From NCBI GenBank assembly GCA_049316905.1, contig JBMOJH010000067.1, positions 1-18,490 of the forward strand: a stretch of DNA of 18,490 nucleotides, read 5' to 3'. This DNA comes from CAIPVR01 sp049316905 (GTDB lineage Bacteria > Actinomycetota > Acidimicrobiia > Acidimicrobiales > Microtrichaceae). Below the pieces are notes generated by a model. It saw nothing but the letters and a program-made list of their open reading frames with translations. It was not told the origin of the DNA and did not search any database. This document shows, in pieces, positions 1-8,336 of this stretch. Position 1 is the stretch's first letter. Every line of letters starts with the position of its first letter. The translations under genes and the position numbers were made by a program.

Positions 1-208
1 CGGAGCGGAACGCGTCCATCTCCGCGCGCATCTCGGAGCGGAACGCGTCCATCTCGGAACGGAGGATGGTGAGGTCGCCGCGGGTGGCGAGCTCGTCCGC
101 GTCGCGGGCGGGGAACTGCGACAGCATCTCGGCGACCGCCTCCTCGTCCTCGATGATCGCGGCGAGCCCTCGGTAGAGGGCTGCCCGACTGCGTTCGGTC
201 AGGGCCAT
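1..208 (-). CDS. Coiled-coil protein, N-terminal part (cut by window edge)
   Basis: The start is the ATG read from 208 to 206, and 69 codons are open to the left edge. The protein begins MALTERSRAALYRGLAAIIE. The first 40 residues look helical and acidic. They are followed by a charged stretch in which an 11-residue unit (SEMDAFRSEMR, then AEMDAFRS...) repeats; in DNA this is a 33-bp direct repeat at 1-22 and 34-55. Eleven-residue periodicity is typical of parallel coiled coils. Small actinobacterial proteins with a DELxTRxxL segment followed by a coiled coil, often ending in a membrane helix, look similar from memory, but the C-terminus is outside the window. The function is unknown. The gene diverges from the PPDK-like gene at 327. 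I see neither a clear Shine-Dalgarno sequence nor a TANNNT box for it. Confidence 0.7.
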   Translation of the reverse strand, partial: MALTERSRAALYRGLAAIIEDEEAVAEMLSQFPARDADELATRGDLTILRSEMDAFRSEMRAEMDAFRS

Positions 209-310
209 GGCGCATCCCGTCGTGAGCCCGGTACGCGAGCGGCGCGTGCCGGGAGGTGCGAGGGAAGCGAGGTCAGCGTACCGCCCGGCGCCGACGTCGG
301 GGGTCGCCGG

Positions 311-316
311 TAGCAT
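311..316 (+). promoter_or_regulatory. -10-like box TAGCAT before the PPDK-like gene
   Basis: TAGCAT ends 10 bases before the GTG at 327. It fits the TANNNT -10 pattern seen before many genes here and supports 327 as the start with a leader of only a few bases. No convincing -35 box is visible. Confidence 0.45.
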
Positions 317-326
317 CGCCCGCGCC

Positions 327-1850
327 GTGACCGATCCGTCCCCGCCCCCACCCGTCGGAGCCGAGGCGGCCGCGCTCGCCGAGCAGGTCCTCGCCGTCGA
401 GGTCGCCCACGTGGAGGGGGCCCTGCACCGTGGCGCGGGTGGGACGGCCCACCTCCCGGTGCTGGCGGTGGGCCTGGCGGCGTCGCCGGGAACCGGGAGC
501 GGTCCGCTCGTCACCTCGGTGGGTGCGGCCCTCGACGCGTTCGACCGGGGCGAGGATCCGGTGCTGGTCGCGGAGCAGACCAGTCCGGCCGACGAGCCGG
601 CCATGCGGGTCGCCGCCGCGGTCGTCACGGCCCGCGGGGGCCTCGCCAGCCACGCCGCGGTCGTGGCCCGGGGATGGGGCCTGCCCGCCGTCTGTGGTGC
701 CGAGACCATCTCGGTCGACGGCGACGGGATCCGGGTGGGTGACCGGCGCGTGGCCGAGGGGGAGTGGCTCACCGTCGACGGCTCATCGGGCGAGATCCGC
801 CTGGGTGCAGCCGGGTCCGGTGGAGCGCCCGGTGGGCTCGACGGGCAGCTCCTCGCCGCGCTGGACGCCGCCGACCGGCTGGCCGCGGGCCGTCCGGCGG
901 TCTGGGCCAACGCCGACACCGCGGACGACGCCCGCCGCGCCCGCGAGCTGGGCGCCCGCGGCATCGGCCTGTGCCGCACCGAGCACCAGTTCCTCGGTGA
1001 CCGCCTGCCGCTGCTGCAGGAGGTGCTGCTCCGCGGTCCGGAGGCCACCGACGCCACGGCCGAGCTCGAACGACTCCAGCGCTCGGACGCCGCCGCGCTC
1101 CTCGAGGCGATGGACGGCCTGCCGGTGACCTTCCGCCTCCTCGACCCGCCGTTGCACGAGTTCCTGCCGCGCCACGGCGACGCGTCGGCCGACCCGGCGT
1201 TGTTGGCGTTGGCGGACCTGTGGCGCGAGGAGAACCCCATGCTCGGCGTCCGGGGCGTCCGCCTGGCGGTCCTCCGTCCGGATCTGCTCGCGCTGCAGGT
1301 GCGGTCCCTGGCCGGTGCGGCGGCCGACCGACGGGCGGCCGGTGGCCGACCGGTCCCACGCCTGCTCGTGCCGATGGTCGCCCACCCGGGGGAGATGGAC
1401 CTCGTCGCCGAGGCGGTCCGGTTCGTGCCGGGGGCGGAGGGGATCGAGCTCGGCGCGATGGTCGAGACGCCGGCGGCCGCGTTGCGGGTCGGCGAGCTGC
1501 GGGCCGGCTTCCTCAGTCTCGGCACCAACGACCTGACCCAGCTCACGCTCGGTGAGAGCCGCGACGACGTGGAGGCCCGGCTGCTCGGCCCCTACCGGGA
1601 GGCGGGCATCCTGTCGGCGAGTCCGTTCGAGTCGCTCGATCCCGCGGTGGTGGAGCTCGTGGGGCTCACCGTCGAGCGCGCCGGGGGCCGGCCGGTCGGC
1701 ATCTGCGGGGAGCAGGCGGCGGACCCGGCCTCGTTGGCGGCCTGCCGGGCCGCCGGTGTGGGCACCGTCTCGTGCTCGCCCTTCCGCGTGCCGGTGGCCC
1801 GGCTGCTCGCCGGTCGGGCGGCCGCCGCCGAGCTGAGGGGCACCGTCTGA
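327..1850 (+). CDS. PPDK-like protein lacking the ATP-grasp half
   Basis: The 507-aa protein matches the back half of pyruvate, phosphate dikinase, an enzyme of about 870-900 aa that interconverts pyruvate and PEP. The mobile domain (about 46-160) keeps the phosphohistidine motif GGLASHAAVVAR (H109). The PEP/pyruvate barrel (about 190-500) keeps GLCRTEH (R217), the MDGLPVTFRLLDPP segment (R270), E380, GTNDLTQ (399-405) and the proton-donor cysteine in GICGE (C460). The nucleotide-binding half that would phosphorylate H109 is absent, so phosphate must come from a separate partner, or the protein has another role. The reading frame stays open back to 207, but residues upstream of 327 are low-complexity and overlap the divergent gene, and TAGCAT sits just before GTG 327, so I chose that start. 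It lies 45 bases upstream of dnaG on the same strand. PtsI is a related alternative, but the sequence motifs are PPDK-type. Confidence 0.85.
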   Translation: MTDPSPPPPVGAEAAALAEQVLAVEVAHVEGALHRGAGGTAHLPVLAVGLAASPGTGSGPLVTSVGAALDAFDRGEDPVLVAEQTSPADEPAMRVAAAVVTARGGLASHAAVVARGWGLPAVCGAETISVDGDGIRVGDRRVAEGEWLTVDGSSGEIRLGAAGSGGAPGGLDGQLLAALDAADRLAAGRPAVWANADTADDARRARELGARGIGLCRTEHQFLGDRLPLLQEVLLRGPEATDATAELERLQRSDAAALLEAMDGLPVTFRLLDPPLHEFLPRHGDASADPALLALADLWREENPMLGVRGVRLAVLRPDLLALQVRSLAGAAADRRAAGGRPVPRLLVPMVAHPGEMDLVAEAVRFVPGAEGIELGAMVETPAAALRVGELRAGFLSLGTNDLTQLTLGESRDDVEARLLGPYREAGILSASPFESLDPAVVELVGLTVERAGGRPVGICGEQAADPASLAACRAAGVGTVSCSPFRVPVARLLAGRAAAAELRGTV

Positions 1851-1895
1851 TGGGCCGCCGTCGATGATCGGTCGAGTGCGGACGGGCGGTCGCTG

Positions 1896-3710
1896 ATGGG
1901 GATCGTCGACGAGGACATCGCGCGCGTCAGGGAGCAGACCGACATCGTGGCGATCATCTCCCAGTACACGTCGCTCAAGCGGGTGGGCCAACGGTGGAGC
2001 GGGCTCTGCCCCTTCCACGCCGAGAAGTCCCCGAGCTTCTCGGTGAACGCGGCGGACGGCCTCTACCACTGCTTCGGTTGCAAGGCGTCGGGTGACGCCA
2101 TCACGTTCGTGCGCGAGATCGAGCACCTCGACTTCCCCGGGGCGGTCGAGTACCTCGCCGGCAAGGCCGGCATCGCGTTGCGGTACACCGACGCGGAGGA
2201 GGGCGAGGGGCGCAAGCGACGGGGACGCCTCCTCGACCTCGCCGATCGTGCGGCGGACTGGTACCACGAGCGGCTGCGGACGTCCCCCGACGCGGCGGCC
2301 GCCCGGCGCTACCTCCGGTCGCGTGGCTTCGACGGGGAGGAGGTGGCCCGCTACCGCCTGGGCTGGGCGCCCGACGGATGGGACCTGCTCACGCGCGCGC
2401 TGCGGGCACCGCAGGCCGACATGGAGGCCGTCGGGCTGGGATTCGTCAACCGGGCGGGGCGCCCCCAGGACTTCTTCCGGGCCCGCATCCTCTTCCCGAT
2501 CACCGACGAGCGGGGTCGGGTGATCGGCTTCGGCGGCCGGAAGCTGCCCGACACCGACGGGCCGAAGTACCAGAACAGCCGTGACAACGAGCTCTACAAC
2601 AAGTCCAAGGCGCTCTACGGGCTGTCCGAGGCGAAGGCCGACGTGGTGGCCCACAACGAGGTGGTCATCTGCGAGGGCTACACCGACGTGATCGGTTTCG
2701 ACCGCGCCGGGGTGCCCCGTGCGGTGGCCACCTGTGGCACCGCGCTCACCGAGGACCACGTGAAGGTGCTCAAGCGCTTCACCCGTCGGCTGGTCCTCGC
2801 CTACGACGCGGACGAGGCCGGCCAGTCGGCGGCGGAGCGGGTCTACGCATGGGAGCAGGCCCACGAGGTGCAGGTGTCGGTGGTCGCGCTGCCGCCCGGA
2901 GCGGATCCCGACGAGCTGGCCCGCGAGGACCCCGCCGCGCTGCAACGGGCGGTGGCCGAGGCCCGGCCGTTCCTCGAGTTCCGGGTCGACCGCGTCCTGC
3001 GCACCGCAGACCTGTCCACCCCCGAGGGGCGTACCCGAGCGGCCGAGGCGGCGCTCGAGGTGGTGGCCGAGCACCCGAACGATCTGGTGCGCGACCAGTA
3101 CGTGATGGACCTCGCGGACCGCTGCCGGATCGACGCGTCCCGCCTCCGGGTCCGCCTCGAGGAGGTGCGCCGGGCGCCGCGTCGGCCGCCGGAGGAGCGC
3201 CGGGCCCGACCCGCGGCGGAACCCGACGGCCCGGCACGGGGCGCCACACCCACCCTGCCCCCGCTGCCCGAGGGGGTGGAACGCGAGGCGCTGCGGCTGC
3301 GGGTGCACCACCCGGAGCTCGCGGCCGCGTTCCTCGAGCCGGGGATGTTCACCCACCCCACCGCGCGCGCTGCGCTCGAGGCGCTCGACGCCCACCCGTC
3401 GCCGGCGGAGGCGATCGAGGAGTCGCCGCGGCCGGTCGCCGAGCTCCTGGCCCGGCTGGCCGTGGAGACCCACGAGGCCGCACCGGTCGACGTGCTCGCC
3501 CGCTTCGCGAGCGAGTTGGGCCGGCGCGCCATGACCGACATGGAGGCCGAGGCGAGGGCGTCGGCGGACCCGCTGGCCTACGCGGAGGCCATCAGCTGGC
3601 TCAAGGTGACGTTGGACCACCTGCGACGGCCCAACGTCGAGGTGGAATCCGTGGAGCAGTTGCTAGCCTTCCTGCGGGAACGGGAACCACACGACGAATG
3701 GCAGGGGTGA
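1896..3710 (+). CDS. dnaG: DNA primase DnaG
   Basis: This 604-aa protein makes RNA primers at the replication fork. The N-terminal CHC2 zinc ribbon is complete (C38, H41, C59, C62, in CPFH and CFGC). The primase core includes FFRARILFPI (193-202). The TOPRIM domain has the catalytic glutamate E260 (CEGYTD) and the metal-binding D304 and D306 (AYDADEAG). The region after about 430 is Pro/Arg-rich and then helical, as expected for the linker and the DnaB-helicase-interacting tail. Length is normal for the family. The ATG at 1896 is the first start in this frame after the upstream stop and gives the canonical beginning MGIVDEDIARVREQTDIV. No strong Shine-Dalgarno sequence is visible. It follows the PPDK-like gene and ends six bases before rpoD, so dnaG and rpoD are very likely cotranscribed, a pairing also known from the E. 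coli macromolecular synthesis operon. Confidence 0.98.
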   Translation: MGIVDEDIARVREQTDIVAIISQYTSLKRVGQRWSGLCPFHAEKSPSFSVNAADGLYHCFGCKASGDAITFVREIEHLDFPGAVEYLAGKAGIALRYTDAEEGEGRKRRGRLLDLADRAADWYHERLRTSPDAAAARRYLRSRGFDGEEVARYRLGWAPDGWDLLTRALRAPQADMEAVGLGFVNRAGRPQDFFRARILFPITDERGRVIGFGGRKLPDTDGPKYQNSRDNELYNKSKALYGLSEAKADVVAHNEVVICEGYTDVIGFDRAGVPRAVATCGTALTEDHVKVLKRFTRRLVLAYDADEAGQSAAERVYAWEQAHEVQVSVVALPPGADPDELAREDPAALQRAVAEARPFLEFRVDRVLRTADLSTPEGRTRAAEAALEVVAEHPNDLVRDQYVMDLADRCRIDASRLRVRLEEVRRAPRRPPEERRARPAAEPDGPARGATPTLPPLPEGVEREALRLRVHHPELAAAFLEPGMFTHPTARAALEALDAHPSPAEAIEESPRPVAELLARLAVETHEAAPVDVLARFASELGRRAMTDMEAEARASADPLAYAEAISWLKVTLDHLRRPNVEVESVEQLLAFLREREPHDEWQG

Positions 3711-3716
3711 GGCTCG

Positions 3717-4979
<1,263 letters not shown>

Positions 4980-4982
4980 GCC

Positions 4983-5020
4983 GGCCGCCGGATCCGCTTT
5001 CGCGGTCCTCCGGCGCGGCC
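4983..5020 (+). terminator. Imperfect GC-rich hairpin after rpoD
   Basis: Left arm 4983-4997 pairs with right arm 5002-5020 in three blocks: GGCCG with CGGCC, CCGGA with TCCGG, and CCGC with GCGG, around a TTTC loop, with a bulge and an internal loop. It starts four bases after the rpoD stop. There is no T-run, so calling it a terminator is inference from position and structure. Confidence 0.5.
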
Positions 5021-5022
5021 GC

Positions 5023-5028
5023 TAACCT
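5023..5028 (+). promoter_or_regulatory. -10-like box TAACCT for tRNA-Asn
   Basis: TAACCT lies directly after the post-rpoD hairpin and 29 bases before the tRNA-Asn 5' end. It fits TANNNT. TTTCGC at 4998-5003 could be a weak -35 with a long spacer. Confidence 0.4.
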
Positions 5029-5057
5029 GCCGCCGTCGCCCCTCGGGGTCGGCACCT

Positions 5058-5133
5058 TCCGGGGTAGCTCAGTTGGCAGAGCAACTGACTGTTAATCAGT
5101 GGGTCGTGGGTTCGAGCCCCACCCCCGGAGCCA
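5058..5133 (+). tRNA. tRNA-Asn (GTT)
   Basis: This 76-base cloverleaf has an acceptor stem TCCGGGG/CCCCGGA (5058-5064 with 5123-5129), D-arm TAGCTCAGTTGGCAGAGC, anticodon stem CTGAC/GTCAG-type with anticodon GTT at 5091-5093, and a TTCGAGC T-loop. The discriminator is G (5130), and CCA is encoded (5131-5133), unlike the tRNA-Ile2 further on. Confidence 0.96.
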
Positions 5134-5139
5134 CATCGA

Positions 5140-5167
5140 CCGCCGGGACCGGGAGACGGTCCGGCGG
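5140..5167 (+). terminator. Hairpin after tRNA-Asn
   Basis: CCGCCGGGACCG (5140-5151) pairs with CGGTCCGGCGG (5157-5167), with one bulged G and a five-base loop. It begins seven bases after the tRNA. No T-run follows, so termination is likely but not shown. Confidence 0.5.
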
Positions 5168-5210
5168 CTCGGTCGTCCGGTCGCCCGACCCTGAAATCTC
5201 AACGCCGCTG

Positions 5211-5227
5211 CCCTTCGCGTCGAAGGG
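5211..5227 (+). promoter_or_regulatory. Inverted repeat covering the RBS of the GGDEF-EAL gene
   Basis: CCCTTCG (5211-5217), CGT, CGAAGGG (5221-5227) is a perfect 7-bp stem with a three-base loop. Its right arm contains the GAAGGG ribosome binding site for the GTG at 5233. In RNA this would hide the RBS; in DNA it could be an operator. Confidence 0.5.
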
Positions 5228-5232
5228 ATGGG

Positions 5233-7680
5233 GTGCGGAACGGGCCAGGGGATCGAGCGGGCGAACTCGCCCTCGCCGCGGCCCGGGGACTCCCCGATGC
5301 CGTGGTCGTGATCGACGGCGACGCGAACGTCGTCTGGGGCAACCGCGTCGCGGAGCGCCTGTTCGGTCGGTCGCTGGACGAGAGCGTCGGGATGTGTGGC
5401 CTCGACCTGATCCACCCCGACGACGTCGCCGTGGCGCTGTCGTCGATCGGCACCGTGCAGGGCGTCGAGGTGGGCAGTCCGATCGAGCTCCGGGTGGCGG
5501 CGAGCGACGGCTGGCGGCTGGTGGAGCTGATCGGTGCGCCATCAGGGGAGCACATCGTGCTCAGCCTGCGCGACCTGACCGAGCGCCGCCGCTGGGAGGT
5601 GGCGAGCGAGGGCGACCGGCTCCGGGCGATCCTCCAGAACACCTCCACGGTCCTGCTCCTGACCGACGGCGACGGGGTGGTGCTCACGTCCTCGGCCGCG
5701 CTGACCCGCGTGCTGGGCCATGACCAGAGCCTGATCGAGGGCCGATCGCTCGCCGACCTGGTCGAGCCGACGCAGGCAGAGGCGCTCCGTCTCGCCTACG
5801 GGCGCCTGCGCGGCGGTGGCACCCGGGCCATGGTCGAGGTGGGCTTCCGGGCCGCGGACGGCAGGTCGATCCCGATGTCCGTGCAGCTCGCCAACCTGCT
5901 CGATGACCCGACCACGCCCGGCGTGGTGGTCACGCTGCACGACATCAGCGAGCGCTCGCGGGCCGATGAGGATCTGCGGCGGGCCACCTCGCTGCTGTCC
6001 GCGACGCTCGACGCCACCGCCGAGGGCGTGCTCGTGGTGGACCTCGAAGGTCGGATCACGAACTTCAACGAGCGCCTCGTGGAGATGTTCCGACTCGATG
6101 TGGAGTTCCTCGGCATCCCCGACGGCGAGCGGACGCTGCGCCACGTGGTCGGCCACCTCCGCGACCCGGAGGAGTTCCTCGCCCGGGTCATCGAGCTTGC
6201 CCGCGACCCGGGTGCCGAGAGCCACGAGGTCGTCGAGTTCGGCGACGGCCGGGTGGTGGAGCGCGACTCGCGCCCGCAGCGGCTCGACGGCGAGGTGATC
6301 GGACGCGTCTGGAGCTTCCGGGACATCACGACCCACCGGATGCTGCAGAAGGAACTGGCCCGCCAGGCGTTCCACGACCCGCTGACGGGACTCGCCAACT
6401 CGGCCCTCTTCCGCGACCGGGTCAGCGCGGCGGTCGAGTCGTTGCGCGGCAACCGCGCCCGCCTCTCGGTCCTGTTCGTGGACCTCGACGACTTCAAGAC
6501 CGTCAACGACAGTCTCGGTCATTCCGTGGGTGACGAGCTGCTGATCGCCGTTGCGGACCGCCTCTCGAACTGCGTGCGCGGCCGCGACACCGTCGCCCGC
6601 CTCGGCGGCGACGAGTTCGCGGTGCTCGTGGAGAGCCTCCCCGGGGAGCGGCACGCCCGGGAGATCGCGGCGCGGATCCTGTCGGTCCTGGCCCGGCCGG
6701 TGGTGGTGGGCAGCCACTCGGTGGTCACCAACGCCAGCATCGGGATCGTCTACGGCCGTGCCGGACAGACAGCGGACGAACTCCTCCGCAACGCGGATCT
6801 CGCCATGTACGAGGCGAAGCGCGCCGGCCGCGGGCGCTTCGAGATCTACGCGGCGGGGATGCACGACGCCGCACTGCGTCGGCTGGAGGTCGACTCGGTG
6901 CTGCGCGGGGCGGCCGCCCGCGGCGAGCTGGAGGTGGAGTACCAGCCGGTGGTGGATGGTGCGACCGGCCGCATCGACCTGTTCGAGGCGCTGGTCCGCT
7001 GGCGTCACCCCGAGCGCGGGCTGCTGCTGCCCCAGGACTTCATCCCGTTGGCCGAGCAGTCGGCGGTCATCGACGAGGTCGGCCGGTTCGTCCTGGAGAC
7101 CGCATGCGAGCAGGCACGCGAGTGGGTCGACCTGGCCGGGACCGGACGCGCGCCAGCGGTGTCGGTGAACCTGTCGCCCCGCCAGTTGCTCGACGACCGA
7201 CTCCCCGCGGACGTGGCCGGACTGCTCCACCGGGTCGGCCTGGAACCCGGGCGCCTCGTGCTGGAGATCACCGAGGGCGCGCTGATGCTCGACCCGGAGG
7301 CGGCGATCGACCAGCTCCGGCGACTGCGCGATCTCGGGGTGCGCCTCGCGGTGGACGACTTCGGCATGGGCTACTCGTCGCTCGCGTACCTGCAGCGGTT
7401 CCCCATCCACACGGTGAAGATCGACCGCCAGTTCGTGACCCAGGTCCACGACCACGCCGGCACCGCCCTCGTCCGCGCCGTGGTGGACCTCGCCCGGGCG
7501 CTCGGCCTCGACGCCGTCGCCGAGGGGGTCGAGGATCTCGCGACGCTCGATGCCCTGCGGGCGCTCGGCTGCGACCGGATGCAGGGCTACCTGTTCGCGC
7601 GCCCCATGGATGCCCGTTCGGCTCGGGAGCTGATCGCCGCCGGTAGTGTGATCCGGCCATGCCCCGCCCCCAACCCCTGA
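5233..7680 (+). CDS. PAS-PAS-PAS-GGDEF-EAL cyclic-di-GMP synthase/phosphodiesterase
   Basis: This 815-aa signalling enzyme makes and/or degrades cyclic di-GMP. Three PAS-like sensor domains (about 15-118, 130-248, 255-370) precede a GGDEF domain (about 375-540) and an EAL domain (about 548-803). The GGDEF signature is intact (LGGDEF, 457-462), and an RxxD inhibitory site (R449, D452) lies exactly five residues before it. EAL motifs are also intact: Q571, EALVRW (E585), SVNLSP (N646), LEITE (E678), DDFG (708-711), K729, AEGVE (E764) and QGYLFARP (Q784). Both activities therefore look possible. No transmembrane segment is evident, so the protein is probably cytoplasmic. GAAGGG at 5222-5227 places the start at GTG 5233. 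The 3' end overlaps the next gene by 22 bases. Ligands of the PAS domains cannot be read from the sequence. Confidence 0.95.
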   Translation: MRNGPGDRAGELALAAARGLPDAVVVIDGDANVVWGNRVAERLFGRSLDESVGMCGLDLIHPDDVAVALSSIGTVQGVEVGSPIELRVAASDGWRLVELIGAPSGEHIVLSLRDLTERRRWEVASEGDRLRAILQNTSTVLLLTDGDGVVLTSSAALTRVLGHDQSLIEGRSLADLVEPTQAEALRLAYGRLRGGGTRAMVEVGFRAADGRSIPMSVQLANLLDDPTTPGVVVTLHDISERSRADEDLRRATSLLSATLDATAEGVLVVDLEGRITNFNERLVEMFRLDVEFLGIPDGERTLRHVVGHLRDPEEFLARVIELARDPGAESHEVVEFGDGRVVERDSRPQRLDGEVIGRVWSFRDITTHRMLQKELARQAFHDPLTGLANSALFRDRVSAAVESLRGNRARLSVLFVDLDDFKTVNDSLGHSVGDELLIAVADRLSNCVRGRDTVARLGGDEFAVLVESLPGERHAREIAARILSVLARPVVVGSHSVVTNASIGIVYGRAGQTADELLRNADLAMYEAKRAGRGRFEIYAAGMHDAALRRLEVDSVLRGAAARGELEVEYQPVVDGATGRIDLFEALVRWRHPERGLLLPQDFIPLAEQSAVIDEVGRFVLETACEQAREWVDLAGTGRAPAVSVNLSPRQLLDDRLPADVAGLLHRVGLEPGRLVLEITEGALMLDPEAAIDQLRRLRDLGVRLAVDDFGMGYSSLAYLQRFPIHTVKIDRQFVTQVHDHAGTALVRAVVDLARALGLDAVAEGVEDLATLDALRALGCDRMQGYLFARPMDARSARELIAAGSVIRPCPAPNP
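7644..7649 (+). promoter_or_regulatory. -10-like box TAGTGT inside the end of the GGDEF-EAL gene
   Basis: TAGTGT ends nine bases before ATG 7659 and lies within the upstream coding sequence. It could give the PAP2 gene its own near-leaderless transcript. Confidence 0.4.
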
Positions 7681-8336
7681 GCGCCGCTCCCGGCGCCGGT
7701 CCGGTCCGTCACCCCGACGACCTCGTCGTCGCCCTCCTCGCCGCCGGCGTCCTCGCGGGGACGACCCGCGCGGCCGGCCGGGACGTCGGGCCCGGCGAGC
7801 GCCGGGTGTTCGAGGTCGTCAACCGGTACCCCTCCTGGCTGGAGTACCTGACCTGGCTCCCGATGCAGCTCGGTTCGCTCTGGGGGCCGTTCGCCGTCGG
7901 GGCCGTGGCGTGGTGGCGCCTCCGCTCCTGGCGCGCCGCGGTCGGTGCCGTGGCCTGCGGTGTCCTGGCGTGGCAGCTCGCGAAGGCCGTGAAGGCGGTG
8001 GTCGAGCGGGGTCGGCCCCTCGACGAGCTCGACGACGTCGTGCGTCGCCTCGGTACCCCGCGCGAGGGACTCGGGTTCGTGTCCGGCCACGCCGCCGTGA
8101 GCGCGGCGATCGCCACCACGATGTCGCCCTACCTGTCGCGTCCGGGCCGCGCCGGCATGATGCTCGCCGCCGCGGCGGTCGGCACCGCCCGGATCCACGT
8201 GGCCGCCCACCTGCCGCTCGATGTGGTGGGGGGCGCGGCGCTGGGTGTGGTGGTGGGCGAGGTGTGGCGCTTCGCCGTGGGGATCGACCCGGCCGCGGGA
8301 GCGGTCGAACAGGACGAGGGGGCCGTGGATGCATGA
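7659..8336 (+). CDS. PAP2-family membrane phosphatase
   Basis: This 225-aa integral membrane protein belongs to the type 2 phosphatidic acid phosphatase superfamily, which removes phosphate from lipid phosphates or polyprenyl diphosphates. All three motifs are present: K112-x6-R119-P120, SGH (142-144), and R178...H184...D188 (ARIHVAAHLPLD; the usual Ser before Arg is Ala). Hydrophobic helices fit a membrane fold, at about 20-38, 64-87, 93-112, 143-158, 163-178 and 184-205. The exact substrate is not readable. ATG 7659 lies inside the upstream gene, and the stop overlaps the start of the UbiB-like gene by eight bases, so the two are probably translationally coupled. Its core aligns by eye with the N-terminal region of the 810-aa protein at 11524, where the catalytic residues are lost. 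Confidence 0.9.
   Translation: MPRPQPLSAAPGAGPVRHPDDLVVALLAAGVLAGTTRAAGRDVGPGERRVFEVVNRYPSWLEYLTWLPMQLGSLWGPFAVGAVAWWRLRSWRAAVGAVACGVLAWQLAKAVKAVVERGRPLDELDDVVRRLGTPREGLGFVSGHAAVSAAIATTMSPYLSRPGRAGMMLAAAAVGTARIHVAAHLPLDVVGGAALGVVVGEVWRFAVGIDPAAGAVEQDEGAVDA

Noticed and set aside
783..3620. 945-codon open frame on the minus strand
   Set aside because: It is antisense to the PPDK-like and dnaG genes, is rich in Arg/Gly/His and lacks family motifs; long antisense frames are normal at this GC content.
5542..7455. 637-codon minus-strand frame
   Set aside because: It is antisense to the GGDEF-EAL gene, whose motifs are complete; composition is low-complexity.
8221..8328. Upstream extension of the UbiB-like protein
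   Set aside because: It is Trp/Arg-rich and overlaps the PAP2 gene; ATG 8329 has a clear RBS.
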